From an uncultured Paracoccus sp. (GTDB lineage Bacteria > Pseudomonadota > Alphaproteobacteria > Rhodobacterales > Rhodobacteraceae), in contig NZ_CAMEFG010000005.1 in NCBI RefSeq assembly GCF_945915435.1, positions 1 through 64,000 on the forward strand: DNA of 64,000 nt, read 5' to 3'. This document shows, piece by piece, positions 57,067 through 64,000 of the stretch. The notes below the pieces were generated by a model, which saw nothing but the letters and a program-made list of their open reading frames with translations, ran no database searches and had not been told where the DNA came from. A program made the position numbers and the translations under genes. The first letter of the stretch is position 1, and the number at the start of each line of letters is the position of its first letter.

Positions 57067-58374
57067 ATGACCGACCTGACCCCGCGCGAGATCGTATCCG
57101 AACTGGATCGCTTCATCATCGGCCAGAAGGACGCCAAGCGTGCGGTTGCCGTCGCGCTGCGCAACCGCTGGCGGCGCAAGCAGCTTGGCGACGACCTGCG
57201 CGACGAGGTCTATCCCAAGAACATCCTGATGATCGGCCCCACCGGCGTCGGCAAGACCGAGATCAGCCGCCGTCTGGCCAAGCTGGCCCGCGCCCCCTTC
57301 CTCAAGGTCGAGGCGACGAAATTCACCGAGGTCGGCTATGTCGGGCGCGACGTCGAGCAGATCATCCGCGACCTGACCGACGCCGCCATCATCGAAACCC
57401 GCGAACGGATGCGCGAAGAGGTCAAGGCCCGCGCCCACAAGGCCGCCGAGGATCGCGTGGTTGCCGCGCTGGCCGGCGACAATGCGCGCGAGCAGACCCG
57501 CCAGATGTTTCGCGACAAGCTCAAGCGGGGCGAGTTGGACAGCACCGTGATCGAGCTTGAACTGACCGACAATTCCAACCCGCTGGGCATGATGGAGATG
57601 CCCGGCCAGCCGGGGCAGCCGATGGGCGGGATGATGGACCTGTCGGGGCTGATGAAGGCCTTTGGCGGGCGTCGCGTGCGCCGCAAGGTCACCGTCGCCG
57701 AAAGCTACGACCTCTTGATCGCCGAAGAGGCCGACAAGCTGCTGGACGACGAGGTGATCAAGGCCGCCGCGCTGGAATCGGTGCAGGAAAACGGCATCGT
57801 CTTTATCGACGAGATCGACAAGGTCGCCGCCCGCACCGACGCGCGTGGCGGCGACGTCAGCCGCGAAGGGGTGCAGCGCGACCTGCTGCCGCTGATCGAG
57901 GGCACGACGGTTTCCACCAAATACGGTCCCGTCAGGACCGATCACATCCTGTTCATCGCCAGCGGCGCGTTCCATATCGCCAAGCCCTCGGATCTTCTGC
58001 CAGAATTGCAGGGCCGCCTGCCGATCCGCGTCGAATTGCGCGCGCTGACCGAAGAGGACTTCATCCGCATCCTGACCGAAACCGACAATGCCCTGACCCG
58101 CCAATACACCGCCCTGATGGCGACCGAGGGCGTCGAGGTCGGCTTTAGCGACGACGGCATCGCCGCGCTGGCCCGGATCGCAGCCGAGGTGAACGGCTCG
58201 GTCGAGAATATCGGCGCGCGCCGCCTTTACACGGTGATCGAGCGGGTGTTCGAGGAACTGTCCTTCACCGCGCCCGACCGCTCGGGCGAAACGGTGCAGG
58301 TCGATGCGGCATTCGTCGAGAAGCACCTGGGCGACCTGACCCGCTCGACCGATCTTTCGCGCTATGTCCTCTAG
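57067..58374 (+). CDS. hslU: ATP-dependent protease HslVU, ATPase subunit
   Basis: I use the ATG at 57067 ([20 protein letters not shown]), 7 bases after AGGAG, giving 435 residues. The AAA+ core shows [42 protein letters not shown] and SRYVL at the C-terminus (the tail that docks into HslV). It unfolds substrates for HslV. Its stop abuts the convergent smr stop. Confidence 0.97.
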   Translation: MTDLTPREIVSELDRFIIGQKDAKRAVAVALRNRWRRKQLGDDLRDEVYPKNILMIGPTGVGKTEISRRLAKLARAPFLKVEATKFTEVGYVGRDVEQIIRDLTDAAIIETRERMREEVKARAHKAAEDRVVAALAGDNAREQTRQMFRDKLKRGELDSTVIELELTDNSNPLGMMEMPGQPGQPMGGMMDLSGLMKAFGGRRVRRKVTVAESYDLLIAEEADKLLDDEVIKAAALESVQENGIVFIDEIDKVAARTDARGGDVSREGVQRDLLPLIEGTTVSTKYGPVRTDHILFIASGAFHIAKPSDLLPELQGRLPIRVELRALTEEDFIRILTETDNALTRQYTALMATEGVEVGFSDDGIAALARIAAEVNGSVENIGARRLYTVIERVFEELSFTAPDRSGETVQVDAAFVEKHLGDLTRSTDLSRYVL

Positions 58375-58971
58375 TCAGCCACGGCGCAGATAGACGTAAT
58401 AGGCGCCCTCGCCCCCGTGACGGCGATGGGCGGGGGTGGCTTGCAGCACGATCTGCGACAGCGGCACCATATGCAGCCAATGCGGCACGCTGTGGCGCAG
58501 CGCGCCGGGGCGGACGGGCAGGGGCGCATGTTCGTCACCCCGGCGTCCCTTGCCGGTGATGACCAGCACCAGCCGCAGCCCGCGCGCATGGGCGCCGAAC
58601 AGGAAACTGGTCAGCGCGGGCTGGGCCACGGCCAGCGTCATGCCGTGCAGGTCGATCCGCGATTCGGGCCGCAGCTTGCCCTGCGTCATCTGGCGGTGGG
58701 TCTTGTGATCCATCCGCAGCGGCTGGACGGCCAGCTTCTGGGCGGGCGATGGGGCGGGATCGAATCCGCTCTGCGGTGCCCGCGCCGTTCCGGCGGCGGG
58801 AAAGGACGGCGCGGGCTGGCCGTTGGCCTGCAAGGCCCCGCGCGCGGGTTTCAGGGCGGGCGGCTCGGGCAGGGGTTGCCTGCGGACGGGATGCAGCGGC
58901 GAGACGGTCCGGGCCACTTGCGCCCAGAGATCCTTGTCCTCGGGCGTCAGATTTCCCCGCCTTCGGGCCAT
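58375..58971 (-). CDS. Smr/MutS2-type domain protein
   Basis: The 198-residue protein begins with a disordered, proline-rich stretch and carries a Smr domain in the last ~90 residues: RIDLHGMTLAVAQPALTSFL split at the LHG motif, RLVLVITGKGRRG, and RHSVPHWL. Smr domains are nucleases acting on RNA or branched DNA. It starts 3 bases after timA on the same strand. MltA often sits between timA and smr in relatives but is absent here. Confidence 0.9.
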   Translation of the reverse strand: MARRRGNLTPEDKDLWAQVARTVSPLHPVRRQPLPEPPALKPARGALQANGQPAPSFPAAGTARAPQSGFDPAPSPAQKLAVQPLRMDHKTHRQMTQGKLRPESRIDLHGMTLAVAQPALTSFLFGAHARGLRLVLVITGKGRRGDEHAPLPVRPGALRHSVPHWLHMVPLSQIVLQATPAHRRHGGEGAYYVYLRRG

Positions 58972-58974
58972 CGC

Positions 58975-59631
58975 TCAGGCCGTGGCGACAAGCCGCCAGT
59001 TCGGATCGTCCTGACCCATCTGGCGCGCGAAGGTCCAGGTATCGCGCTGCTTGCGGGCGGTCTTGGGGTCGCCCTCGACGATTTCGCCCTGCGCATCGCG
59101 GACGGCCAGCGTGAATTCGCCGACGAAGCGGACGGTGATCTCGGCCAGCCCGGTTTCATCGTCGAAGCTGGCCCCGGCCAGCGCGGTTTCGCGGGTGCCG
59201 ATATAATCGGCCTCGGTCGCCAGCCCGCGTTCGTTGCGGCTTGCGATCACCTGATCGAAAGCCTGCGCGACCTCGGGGGCCAGAAAATCGCGGATCTCGG
59301 ATATGTCGCCGCGCTCAAAGCCCATCAGGATCATCTCATAGGCGGATTTCGCGCCCTGGAGGAAGGGCGTGACCTCGAAGTCCGGCTCGACCCGCTTCAT
59401 GGCGTGCAGCGCGTCCGAGGTGGGGCTGCCCGGCTCGGCATGGTCGGCGATGTCGTTCTCGGCGGGATCGGGGCGCAGATCGACCACCTCGCCCGTGGTT
59501 GGGCCGACCCGTTCGGCGGGGGTCTGGGTCGGCTCGAACCCGTCGCGCGTTCCCAGCACGTTGCGAAGCCGAACGATCAGGAACACGGCGACCGCGGCCA
59601 GCACAAGCAGTTGAAGCAGGGAATTGGACAT
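58975..59631 (-). CDS. timA: Tim44/TimA family membrane-associated protein
   Basis: The 218-residue protein has an N-terminal membrane helix (LLQLLVLAAVAVFLIVRL) and a Tim44-like C-terminal domain: FLQGAKSAYEMILMGFERGD, LRDFLAPEVAQAFDQVI-like, and EITVRFVGEFTLAVRD. In alphaproteobacteria TimA is an ancestral relative of mitochondrial Tim44 with a membrane role. It is divergent from fxsA, in the timA-fxsA-secB neighbourhood common in Rhodobacteraceae. Confidence 0.9.
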   Translation of the reverse strand: MSNSLLQLLVLAAVAVFLIVRLRNVLGTRDGFEPTQTPAERVGPTTGEVVDLRPDPAENDIADHAEPGSPTSDALHAMKRVEPDFEVTPFLQGAKSAYEMILMGFERGDISEIRDFLAPEVAQAFDQVIASRNERGLATEADYIGTRETALAGASFDDETGLAEITVRFVGEFTLAVRDAQGEIVEGDPKTARKQRDTWTFARQMGQDDPNWRLVATA

Positions 59632-59740
59632 CAGAGACCCGTGGTGAGAGTTGTTTGATCAGCGTGCCCCCTTATGTAGGGTGCTGACAGGGGCGAGTCC
59701 AGTTTCGCCCCGCCGCCAACTCGTCCAAGGGGACCCCCAG

Positions 59741-60244
59741 ATGCGCTTTTTATGGATATTCCTGCTGCTGCCGATCATCGAAATCGCGCTGTTCGTCGTC
59801 GTGGGCGGCGAAATCGGCGTCTGGGCGGTGCTGGGGCTGGTCGTCCTGGCGGCTTTCGCGGGGGTGGCGCTGATCCGCTGGCAGGGGATGCAGGCGGCGC
59901 TGGACTTGCAGCAATCGCTGGACCAGCTACGCGATCCGGCGCGCCCGATGGCGCATCGCACTTTGCTGGCGCTGGCCGGTATCCTGCTGATCGTGCCGGG
60001 TTTTTTCACCGATGCGCTGGCGCTTTTGCTGCTGCTTCCGCCCGTGCGCAACCTGATCCTGCGCCGGGTTGCCGCCCGCGCCAGGGGGGTGCGGGTCAGC
60101 TATGGTTTTCCGCATGAACGCGACGCGGGCGTGATAGATGGCGAATATGTGATCCAGGACGACCCCTATCTGCCGCCGGAAACGGGCGCGCGGGGGCAGG
60201 ATGACGATGGACGGCCCGGAAATTCGGGCTGGACGCGCCATTGA
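59741..60244 (+). CDS. fxsA: FxsA family membrane protein
   Basis: The ATG at 59741 (MRFLWIFLLLPIIEIALFVV) is preceded by AAGGGG and gives 167 residues. It has four hydrophobic segments and the FxsA pattern GVALIRWQGMQAAL, LLALAGILLIVPGFFTDALAL split at PGFxTD. FxsA is known for suppressing F-factor exclusion of phage T7 in E. coli. It precedes secB by 51 bases. Confidence 0.92.
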   Translation: MRFLWIFLLLPIIEIALFVVVGGEIGVWAVLGLVVLAAFAGVALIRWQGMQAALDLQQSLDQLRDPARPMAHRTLLALAGILLIVPGFFTDALALLLLLPPVRNLILRRVAARARGVRVSYGFPHERDAGVIDGEYVIQDDPYLPPETGARGQDDDGRPGNSGWTRH

Positions 60245-60295
60245 GGGGCGGGTCTTGCGGTGCTAGAACCACCGCAAATCCAAGGAGGATGACAG

Positions 60296-60820
60296 ATGAC
60301 CGAAGAAACCAATGGCCAGGCGGCCGCCCCCGCGCAGCCCGAGGCCAAGCAGCCCCAGCCTGTCCGCATGCAGATCCTGACCCAATATATCCGCGATCTT
60401 TCCTTTGAAAACGCGGTCGCGCAAAAGGGCCTGCCTGGTGGCGAGGTCAAGCCCGAGATCAACGTGCAGGTCAGCCTGGACGCGCGCAAGCGCCAGAACG
60501 ACCACCAGTATGAAATCATCATGAAGTTCCGCGTGAACTCGGTCAATTCCGCCGACAAGACGCCGCTTTTCATCTGCGAGCTGGATTATGGCGGGGTCTT
60601 CCATGTCGAAGGCGTCGAGGAACAGCAGCTGCATCCCTTCCTGCTGATCGAATGCCCCCGGATGCTGTTTCCCTTCGTGCGCCGCATCATCTCGGACGTG
60701 ACGCGGGACGGGGGCTTTCCGCCCTTCAACATGGATCCGGTCGATTTCGTGGCGCTGTATCGTCAGGAACTGGCCCGCCGCGCGCAGGCCGAGAAACCGG
60801 CCGAGCAGCAGCTTTCCTGA
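60296..60820 (+). CDS. secB: protein-export chaperone SecB
   Basis: The 174-residue protein has an Ala/Pro-rich N-terminus, then QYIRDLSFENAVAQKG, NVQVSLDARKRQ, CELDYGGVFHVEGV and ECPRMLFPFVRRIISDVTRD with GGFPPFNMDPVDFVALY, all SecB marks. It keeps preproteins unfolded for SecA. AAGGAGG lies 8 bases before the ATG. A strong terminator follows. Confidence 0.97.
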   Translation: MTEETNGQAAAPAQPEAKQPQPVRMQILTQYIRDLSFENAVAQKGLPGGEVKPEINVQVSLDARKRQNDHQYEIIMKFRVNSVNSADKTPLFICELDYGGVFHVEGVEEQQLHPFLLIECPRMLFPFVRRIISDVTRDGGFPPFNMDPVDFVALYRQELARRAQAEKPAEQQLS

Positions 60821-60846
60821 TCTGCGGCCCCTTCAGCCGTTTTCCG

Positions 60847-60880
60847 GGCCGCACTGTGATGGTGCGGCCTTTTCGCTTTT
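60847..60880 (+). terminator. rho-independent terminator after secB
   Basis: GGCCGCAC pairs with GTGCGGCC across a 7-nt loop, followed by TTTTCGCTTTT, 27 bases past the secB stop. Confidence 0.85.
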
Positions 60881-60906
60881 CCACCGCCAGAACGAACGGA
60901 ACGATC

Positions 60907-61518
60907 ATGGCCGACCCCGCAAAGCGCGCCTGGCAACGGATGCTGTCGGGACGCAGGCTGGACCTGCTGAACCCCACCCCCGTCGATATCGAGGTCCAGG
61001 ACATCGCCCACGGCCTGTCCTTCGTGGCGCGCTGGAACGGACAGACGCGCGGGGACTGGGCCTATACGGTCGCCGAACACTCGATCCTGGTCGAGCGGAT
61101 ATTTACCGATATTACCCTGGACCCGGATCCGCGCTGGCGGCTGGCGGCACTTTTGCACGATGCGCCCGAATATGTGATCGGAGACATGATTTCCCCGGTC
61201 AAGTCCGCATTGGGCCGCGAATACGGGGAAATGGACCAGCGCATCTCCGCCGCCGTTCACCGCCGTTTCGGATTGCCGGTCCAGATACCGGCGCCTGTGA
61301 AACGGGACATCAAGTCCGCCGACCGCATTTCCGCCTGGATCGAGGCCGTCCATATCGCCGGCTTTACCCGGCCCGAGGCAAACAGGCTGTTCCGGCTGCC
61401 CAAAAGTGCGGATGCGGAGGGCTATTCCATCCGCCTCAGGCCGCCGCTGGAAACGCGGCAGGCATTCCTGCAGCGATTCGAACTGATCGTTTCGCTGATG
61501 GATGGGAATGGGGCATAA
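60907..61518 (+). CDS. HD-domain phosphohydrolase (YfbR-like)
   Basis: The start at 60907 (MADPAKRAWQRMLSGRRLDL) gives 203 residues; 60859 is an alternative. HD-domain metal ligands are in TVAEHSILVERIF and LLHDAPEYVIGDMISPVKSA. Such proteins hydrolyse nucleotide monophosphates, and the substrate here is unknown. It ends before a perfect 14-bp hairpin shared with convergent hvrA. Confidence 0.88.
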   Translation: MADPAKRAWQRMLSGRRLDLLNPTPVDIEVQDIAHGLSFVARWNGQTRGDWAYTVAEHSILVERIFTDITLDPDPRWRLAALLHDAPEYVIGDMISPVKSALGREYGEMDQRISAAVHRRFGLPVQIPAPVKRDIKSADRISAWIEAVHIAGFTRPEANRLFRLPKSADAEGYSIRLRPPLETRQAFLQRFELIVSLMDGNGA

Positions 61519-61532
61519 TGGCCCCGAGGGTT

Positions 61533-61565
61533 CCATTCGCATCCGCGACAGGCGGATGCGAATGG
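61533..61565. terminator. bidirectional terminator between the HD hydrolase gene and hvrA
   Basis: CCATTCGCATCCGC and its exact complement form a 14-bp stem with a 5-nt loop, midway between two convergent genes. No T-run on either side, but the stem is the longest perfect hairpin seen in the window. Confidence 0.7.
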
Positions 61566-61576
61566 AGAGAGGGAAA

Positions 61577-61885
61577 TCAGATCGAAAGGTCTTCGATCGG
61601 CTTGCCCGATTCCAGGTATTCCTGAATCCAGCGCGGCTTGCGTCCGCGCCCGCTCCAGGTCTGGCTGGGATCGGCGGGGTTTGCGTATTTCGCCGCAATG
61701 CGCGAACGTGCGGGTTTGGCACCGGTCAGTTCGGCCAGGTTGAAACCATGTTCACGCGCAGCCAGTTCGACGGCGGCCAGCGCCTCTTTCCGGCGGCGCT
61801 CTTCATAGGACGAAATCGCCTTTTCGACTTTATTGCGAAGATCGCGGAGTTCGGCGAGCGACAGGGTTTCCAGGTTAATCGACAT
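61577..61885 (-). CDS. hvrA: H-NS family nucleoid protein HvrA
   Basis: The 102-residue protein has an N-terminal coiled coil (LSLAELRDLRNKVEKAISSYEERRR in parts) and the C-terminal H-NS DNA-binding motif KYANPADPSQTWSGRGRKPR. HvrA regulates photosynthesis and redox genes in Rhodobacter capsulatus, where it lies in the same senC-regA-hvrA order. The gap of 73 bases from regA is compatible with cotranscription. Confidence 0.92.
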   Translation of the reverse strand: MSINLETLSLAELRDLRNKVEKAISSYEERRRKEALAAVELAAREHGFNLAELTGAKPARSRIAAKYANPADPSQTWSGRGRKPRWIQEYLESGKPIEDLSI

Positions 61886-61958
61886 TTATGGGTTTCCTGC
61901 AAATGAGGTTTACGCGTGAAAGATAATTCACGTTAATCGGAATTTGCAAGATGAGGAT

Positions 61959-62504
61959 TTAACGCGGACTTCTTTTGGCCAGAATCCGCTGCAATGTCCG
62001 GCGGTGCATATGCAGCCTGCGGGCGGTTTCGCTGACATTGCGATCACATTGTTCGAATACGCGCTGGATATGTTCCCAGCGAACGCGGTCCGCCGACATC
62101 GGCGCCTCGGGGGCGGGTGGCAGGGTTTCATCATGGGGCAAAAGCGCGCGCATCACATCGTCGGCGTCGGCGGGTTTGGAAAGGTAATCCGTCGCCCCCA
62201 TCTTTACCGCCGCGACCGCCGTTGCAATTGCGCCATATCCGGTCAGCACGACGATGCGAGCATCCTCGCGCCGGGCGCGCAGGGCATCCACGACGTCCAG
62301 CCCGTTGCCGTCCTCAAGCCGCAGGTCCACCACCGCATAGGCCGGGGCGCGCCTTTCCACCTCGGCCCTGGCCTGGGCCACCGAAACCGCGCGGATTACC
62401 GCAAACCCCCGCTTTTCCATTGCCCGGGCAAGCCGGTTCAGAAAGATCTCGTCGTCATCGACGAGAAGAAGGCTGGGATCGGCGCCGATTTCGGATTGCG
62501 ACAC
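61959..62504 (-). CDS. regA: redox response regulator RegA (PrrA/ActR)
   Basis: I start at the GTG at 62504, which has AAGGA 8 bases upstream, giving 181 residues, close to PrrA. The receiver has SLLLVDDDEIFLNRLARAME and phospho-acceptor Asp60 in AYAVVDLRLEDGNGLD, with LTGYGAIATAVAAVKMGATDYLSKP split here as the family signature region. A Fis-type HTH closes the protein (NVSETARRLHMHRRTLQRIL). RegA controls respiration, nitrogen and carbon fixation genes under low oxygen. RegB, its kinase, is divergent. Confidence 0.96.
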   Translation of the reverse strand: MSQSEIGADPSLLLVDDDEIFLNRLARAMEKRGFAVIRAVSVAQARAEVERRAPAYAVVDLRLEDGNGLDVVDALRARREDARIVVLTGYGAIATAVAAVKMGATDYLSKPADADDVMRALLPHDETLPPAPEAPMSADRVRWEHIQRVFEQCDRNVSETARRLHMHRRTLQRILAKRSPR

Positions 62505-62593
62505 GGGGGCTTTCCTTCTTTTTCCAAGCTGGTCCGAATGTAGGTAGAAACGCATCCAGCGTCAATTTGCCCATGTGTCGATTTGCCTATATC

Positions 62594-63226
62594 TCAGCCC
62601 GAAGCGTTGACGAAACAGGCGACCTGTTCGGCCATTTCCTGCGGTTCGGTATCGCGGCTGAAGAATTCGACGGTCTGCGTGCCCGGCATGACCAGATAGG
62701 TCTGGGTCATGTGATCGACCAGGTAATAATCGGGATCGTCCTGGTCGTTGACCCGGTAGATCGTGCGCCAGGATTTCGCGACATCGGCGATTTCTTCCCG
62801 CGTTCCCGTCAGTCCGATCATGCGCGGGTGAAACATCTCGGCGAAATCGGCAAGCACCTCGGGCGTATCGCGGGCGGGATCGACGCTGACCATGACGGGG
62901 GTGACCTCGATCCCGTCTTCCTCAAGCAGATCGACGGCCTCGGCATTGCGCGCGGCATCCAGCGGGCAGACGTCGGGGCAATAGGTATAGCCGAAATAAA
63001 GCAGGGACGGCTTGTCGAAGACCTGCCGGTCGGTCACCCGTTCCCCGCGCTGGTCCGTCAGGGTGAAAGGCCCGCCGAAAGCGTCCATGCCGCCCGCGAC
63101 CACCGACCGCTGGCATTGCGCGTAATCATTGGCCGCATTGCCGCGCGTCAGCCACCATCCGCCCCCGATCAGGACGATGGCCGCAATTCCCGCCGATATC
63201 GCCAGGACTTTGTTGTCCGCCTTCAT
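62594..63226 (-). CDS. senC: SCO1/SenC/PrrC copper chaperone-like protein
   Basis: The start at 63226 (MKADNKVLAISAGIAAIVLI) gives 210 residues with a membrane anchor and a thioredoxin-like domain holding YTYCPDVCPLDA (CxxxC) and the copper histidine in LVDHMTQTY. It assists CuA assembly of cytochrome oxidase and may inform RegB. It lies upstream of regA and is divergent from regB by 89 bases. Confidence 0.94.
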   Translation of the reverse strand: MKADNKVLAISAGIAAIVLIGGGWWLTRGNAANDYAQCQRSVVAGGMDAFGGPFTLTDQRGERVTDRQVFDKPSLLYFGYTYCPDVCPLDAARNAEAVDLLEEDGIEVTPVMVSVDPARDTPEVLADFAEMFHPRMIGLTGTREEIADVAKSWRTIYRVNDQDDPDYYLVDHMTQTYLVMPGTQTVEFFSRDTEPQEMAEQVACFVNASG

Positions 63227-63315
63227 CGCATCACTCCGTTTCCTTGCAAGGGCGTTGAACGCCCGCCCTGTCCTTATTATCAAGATCCAGCCCCGATTGG
63301 CAGAGGAGACCCGCA

Positions 63316-64000
63316 ATGGCCATAGGCATCGTCAACCGCAGGATCACGATGCTGCCCGGCCAGCCCGCGCCCGAGCCGATCCGGTTGCAGACGCTGGTGA
63401 TGCTGCGCTGGGTGGCCGTGGCGGGCCAGCTTGTCGCGGTGATGGCGGCGGTGCTGATGGGCGTCGTGCTGCCGCTGGTGCCCGTGCTGGCGCTGATCGG
63501 GCTTGGCGCGGGGCTGAACCTGTTTCTGTCGCTGCGCCCGGTGCCGCGGATCTCGGACCGGGTGGCGGCGTTGCAGCTTGGATTCGACCTGTGGCAGATC
63601 TCGGCCCTGCTGGCGCTGACGGGGGGGATGACCAACCCTTTCGCGCTGCTGGTGATGGTGCCGGTGACGATCGCGGCGACCTCGCTTCCGACGCGGCATA
63701 TGGTCGCGCTTGGTGGCGCGGCGCTGGTCATGGTGACCTTGGGCAGCCTTGTCGCGGCGCCGCTTGCCTTCGAATCGGGCGCCCAGCTCGTGCTGGACCG
63801 GCGCTTTCAGTTCGGCCATTGGGTGGCCATCGTGATCGGGGTCGTCTTTCTGGCGATCTATGCGCATCGCGTCGCGGCGGACCTGGTCGCGACCTCGGAC
63901 GCGCTGTTTGCCGCGCGCATGGCGCTGGAGCGTGAACAGAAGCTGCAACACCTGGGCGGGGTCATCGCCGCCGCCGCGCATGAGATGGGCAGCCCGCTGG
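63316..64000 (+). CDS. regB: redox sensor kinase RegB (PrrB), 3' end outside window
   Basis: The frame opens with ATG at 63316 (MAIGIVNRRITMLPGQPAPE), 9 bases after GAGGAG, and is still open at base 64000 (228 residues). Six membrane helices and the ubiquinone-binding loop GGMTNPF (103-109) are visible, and the H-box AAAHEMGSPL begins at about 219 with His222 as phospho-acceptor. The redox-active cysteine and ATPase domain lie outside. It phosphorylates RegA. Confidence 0.95.
   Translation, partial: MAIGIVNRRITMLPGQPAPEPIRLQTLVMLRWVAVAGQLVAVMAAVLMGVVLPLVPVLALIGLGAGLNLFLSLRPVPRISDRVAALQLGFDLWQISALLALTGGMTNPFALLVMVPVTIAATSLPTRHMVALGGAALVMVTLGSLVAAPLAFESGAQLVLDRRFQFGHWVAIVIGVVFLAIYAHRVAADLVATSDALFAARMALEREQKLQHLGGVIAAAAHEMGSPL

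Overview
The window is a GC-rich chromosomal segment of an alphaproteobacterium in the Rhodobacteraceae, most likely Paracoccus or a close relative. The evidence is gene content and protein sequence: RegB/SenC/RegA/HvrA, a PhyR-NepR-EcfG general stress module, a Rhodobacter-type sqdBDC sulfolipid operon, glutathione-dependent formaldehyde oxidation (frmA, fghA), and the mnmE-mnmG-rsmG-parA-parB cluster beside rho and hemJ. Genes are densely packed, often with 4-base ATGA overlaps. I saw no tRNA, rRNA, CRISPR array, insertion sequence or prophage.

Layout, left to right. 0-0.25 kb: 3' end of a UDP-glucose dehydrogenase gene. 0.3-7.8 kb: a TPP riboswitch and a ten-gene thiamine operon (thiD-thiO-thiS-thiG-thiE-thiF-thiY-tenA-thiZ-thiX) combining thiazole synthesis, HMP-P phosphorylation, coupling and pyrimidine uptake/salvage. 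7.8-12.5 kb, minus strand: mobA, wrbA, fghA, an acetyltransferase, an unusual ClpP, and frmA. 12.6-15.8 kb, minus strand: ybaN, hemW, a 64-residue orphan, rdgB, rph. 15.9-17.5 kb: hrcA-grpE.

17.7-24.9 kb, all minus: parB, parA, rsmG, mnmG, mnmE, rho, hemJ. Two parS palindromes lie on the start-codon regions of rsmG and mnmG. The 465-bp gap at 24.92-25.39 kb has AT-rich stretches, two perfect DnaA boxes and several near matches, and I read it as the chromosomal origin oriC. To its right come an aldo-keto reductase, a nitronate monooxygenase, nagA, the phyR / nepR-ecfG-kinase stress module and a YihY/BrkB membrane protein.

33.0-38.7 kb: the minus-strand series rrf2-aroE-coaE-dnaQ, divergent from sqdBDC. 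38.8-43 kb: rluA, truB, a DUF2233 protein, rbfA, dapB and a GST. 43-45.8 kb: a purine pair, puuD (membrane urate hydroxylase with a cytochrome c domain) and an AzgA-type permease. 46-54.8 kb: a fused tsaE-amgK gene, murU, addB, addA, trxA (cell-wall recycling plus double-strand-break repair). 54.8-61.5 kb: a capsule-synthesis-like protein, hslV, a Tat-signal WYL-domain protein on the opposite strand, hslU, smr, timA, fxsA, secB and an HD hydrolase. 61.6-64 kb: the redox regulator locus hvrA-regA-senC, divergent from regB, which runs off the window.

The most informative features are the oriC/parS/parAB replication-segregation centre, the Tat-WYL gene lying antisense between hslV and hslU, the ThiF that has lost its zinc cysteines and carries a rhodanese-like tail, and the sqdBDC operon facing a cysteine-rich Rrf2 regulator. 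I found no wholly novel multi-gene defence or biosynthetic system. All calls come from reading the sequence; no database search was run.
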